This document shows positions 7,421 to 8,484 of a DNA stretch of 8,484 nt, piece after piece (position 1 is the stretch's first letter; every line of letters starts with the position of its first letter). The notes beneath the pieces are model-generated. The model did no database searches. It was not told where the DNA came from and worked only from the letters and a program-made list of their open reading frames with translations. This DNA is from 70-18 sp041691815 (GTDB taxonomy: Bacteria; Pseudomonadota; Alphaproteobacteria; Acetobacterales; Acetobacteraceae), in assembly GCA_041691815.1 (NCBI GenBank), contig JBEPTZ010000161.1, positions 1 through 8,484 on the forward strand, written 5' to 3'. The translations under genes were made by a program, and so were the position numbers.

Positions 7421-7608
7421 CGCGGCCAGGATCGGACCATCCCGGGATGTCGACAAGAGGGATTACAGCAGTACCGGCCCCTTGCGTCGCCGGGTTGGCG
7501 GATACACATTATTAACCAGGAACAGAAACGCCGGTTCGGCCGCACATAGGACTTGCCTCGCATGTCTCACTGCCGGACCGGTCGCCGTCGCTGGAAGGAA
7601 ACAAGGTT
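7421..7608. other. Intergenic region upstream of the MFS gene and the small ORF
   Basis: This 188-base stretch separates the divergent MFS gene from the small ORF at 7609. I see no family-like coding sequence in it. It holds the only clearly AT-rich patch nearby (ACACATTATTAACCA, 7503-7517), where promoters in either direction could lie. On the plus strand TTGCGT (7482-7487) and CACATT (7505-7510) are spaced by 17 bases, but both match the sigma-70 consensus only weakly. No convincing operator palindrome is seen. Confidence 0.35.
7595..7600 (+). promoter_or_regulatory. Possible Shine-Dalgarno site of the 34-residue ORF
   Basis: AAGGAA is placed 8 bases before the ATG at 7609, at normal spacing. 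It is the main support that the following very short frame is translated. Confidence 0.4.
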
Positions 7609-7713
7609 ATGCTGACCGCTGCCGTCTTGATCACCGTGGTCGCCGTTGTCGCGGCCGCCGCTGTCGCGCCCGCGCCGGCGCGAGTCCGGATTCGCGTTGC
7701 CGACCGCCGGTAG
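7609..7713 (+). CDS. Putative small single-pass membrane peptide (34 residues)
   Basis: A very short frame with an ATG start, a Shine-Dalgarno-like AAGGAA at proper spacing and a TAG stop. The product begins MLTAAVLITVVAVVAAAAV, a hydrophobic stretch long enough for one membrane span or a signal-type helix, followed by a short basic tail containing four Arg (PARVRIRVADRR). It resembles no family I recognise. It lies between the divergent MFS transporter and a decayed insertion sequence. It could be a genuine small membrane protein, the start of a gene cut short by the nearby insertion, or chance: Ala/Val-rich frames are easy to find at this GC content. Its function is unknown. Confidence 0.35.
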   Translation: MLTAAVLITVVAVVAAAAVAPAPARVRIRVADRR

Positions 7714-8484
7714 TTCGACCACACGCACTGACGATACCTACTGACAACCGTGAGGCATAGCGCGGTGCGATCCGGTTGGTGCCTGGCACAGAATGCGGGG
7801 TTTGATTTCAGGCTCTTGCGATGATTTGGGTGAGTGCTGTGACGTGCGCGACCGGTGTTTATGCGGTTGAGCTTTCGATGTCCGTGGCGAAATTCTGGCC
7901 AGCCTGCGGCACCGCCCCAGCCATGCGAAGGTGCATTCGACTATACCGCGTCTAAAACTGAGCAAAGCGTGGCGCGATTTGTCGCCAGCGTGGTCGCGGT
8001 CGGCGAAGATATGGCGCCACCAGGGATCGAGTTTCCTGATCGAGGCCAGCACAGCCATTGCACTGCCACGATCCTGGATGCTGGCGGTATGCACATCCCG
8101 TCCGACCAGGTGACCTGCCGTGTCGATGGCGATATGGCGCTTGCGGCCGTTAATCTTCCTTCCTGCGTCGTCACCCCGGTGGCCGCCACTTTCCGTGGTT
8201 TTGACCGATTGGCTGTCGATCGCGGCGGCAGTCGGACTGGCCTCGTGCCTGGTTCACTGGCGCCGCCATAACCAAGGCATGGTCGGTGATCCCCCAGCGC
8301 CCGTCCAAGACCCACTGGCAGCAGTAGCCCTCGATCGTCGAGTAGGGCGGGAAACTCTTGGGCAGTCGGCGCCGCTGCCAGCCAGTCGAGACGATGTACG
8401 ACAGTCGTTCGACGACGCCTTGCAGATCCGTTAGTGTCTGACTGAGAATGGGTTGAGTGATTTCAGTGGGTTGTGATTCTATCG
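7714..8484. mobile_element. IS5-family insertion sequence remnant, ends not defined
   Basis: The decayed transposase at 7808-8434 identifies the element. Bases 8435-8484 are less GC-rich than the rest and lie upstream of the transposase, so they are probably the insertion sequence's own leader or terminal region; the outer end is at or beyond the window edge. On the other side the element ends somewhere in 7714-7807, a gene-free stretch. I could not find a convincing matching pair of terminal inverted repeats or a target-site duplication, so the limits given are outer bounds only. Confidence 0.55.
7808..8434 (-). pseudogene. Decayed IS5-family transposase
   Basis: Joining frames on the minus strand rebuilds an IS5-family DDE transposase. 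From 8434 down: TDLQ, then GVVERLSYIVSTGWQ and RRLPKSFPPYSTIEGY (family: YILRTGCQWR-LPKDFPPYSTVYGY), ending at a frameshift near 8242-8250. The next frame gives ASPTAAAIDSQSVKTTESGG, then KINGRKRHIAIDTAGH, HTASIQDR and RHIFADRDHAGDK, then IVECTFAWLGRCRRLAR. A second shift near 7900 leads to NFATDIESSTA, an internal TAA (7859-7861) and VAHVTALTQIIARA with the ancestral stop at 7808-7810. The DDE residues are still visible: Asp of IDSQS, Asp of FADRD and Glu of VECTF. About 25 residues are missing between HALLSF and IVECTF, and about 30 after TDLQ. The apparent start codon is CTA instead of ATG. The remains span about 209 codons against roughly 270 in intact relatives, so no active enzyme is made. 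Confidence 0.85.

Noticed and set aside
7779..7789. Perfect short palindrome GTGCCTGGCAC
   Set aside because: It is too short for a terminator, is not followed by a T-run and has no clear link to a promoter. It could be chance or part of the insertion-sequence edge.
7941..8315. Minus-strand frame of 124 codons and plus-strand frames at 7855-8271 and 8120-8434 over the IS remnant
   Set aside because: None matches a family. The transposase similarity is found only by joining the other minus-strand frames described for the pseudogene.
1..8484. CRISPR array, tRNA, rRNA, riboswitch or phage genes
   Set aside because: No regularly spaced direct repeats, tRNA-like cloverleaf, rRNA signature or phage structural/integrase gene was recognised on either strand by eye.

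Overview
The window is GC-rich DNA of bacterial type. It most likely comes from an alphaproteobacterium, because the first gene belongs to the TIGR02302/DUF4175 family, which I know only from that class. The high GC content and third-position G/C bias would fit Rhodospirillales or Acetobacteraceae-like bacteria, but that finer placement is a guess.

Layout: (1) 1-2352 (+) is the 3' part of a TIGR02302/DUF4175 membrane-anchored protein whose start lies outside the window. (2) 2416-5967 (+) is a compact gene run: two tandem paralogous Lin0512-family genes joined by an ATGA overlap, then, 10 bases on, an iron-containing alcohol dehydrogenase/maleylacetate reductase-like enzyme, then, 60 bases on, a flavin-dependent Baeyer-Villiger-type monooxygenase. 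(3) 5954-7420 (-) is a convergent DHA2-type MFS exporter whose 3' end overlaps the monooxygenase by 14 bases. (4) 7421-7807 is a more loosely packed stretch with one plausible 34-residue hydrophobic small ORF. (5) 7808-8434 (-) is a badly decayed IS5-family transposase with at least two frameshifts and two apparent internal deletions. The outer end of that insertion sequence probably lies at or beyond the window edge.

The central run reads as a small redox catabolic module. An ADH/maleylacetate reductase-like enzyme and a Baeyer-Villiger monooxygenase could act in succession on an alcohol/ketone or on a ring-cleavage product, with two small Lin0512 proteins of unknown function made in equal amounts. 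The dehydrogenase has an Arg where most iron-dependent relatives have the first metal-binding Asp, so it may not work as a standard Fe(II) alcohol dehydrogenase. The pathway and substrate cannot be read from the sequence. The most interesting candidate for something undescribed is the Lin0512 pair together with this variant dehydrogenase and the monooxygenase. There is no CRISPR array, rRNA, tRNA or recognisable defence system here.
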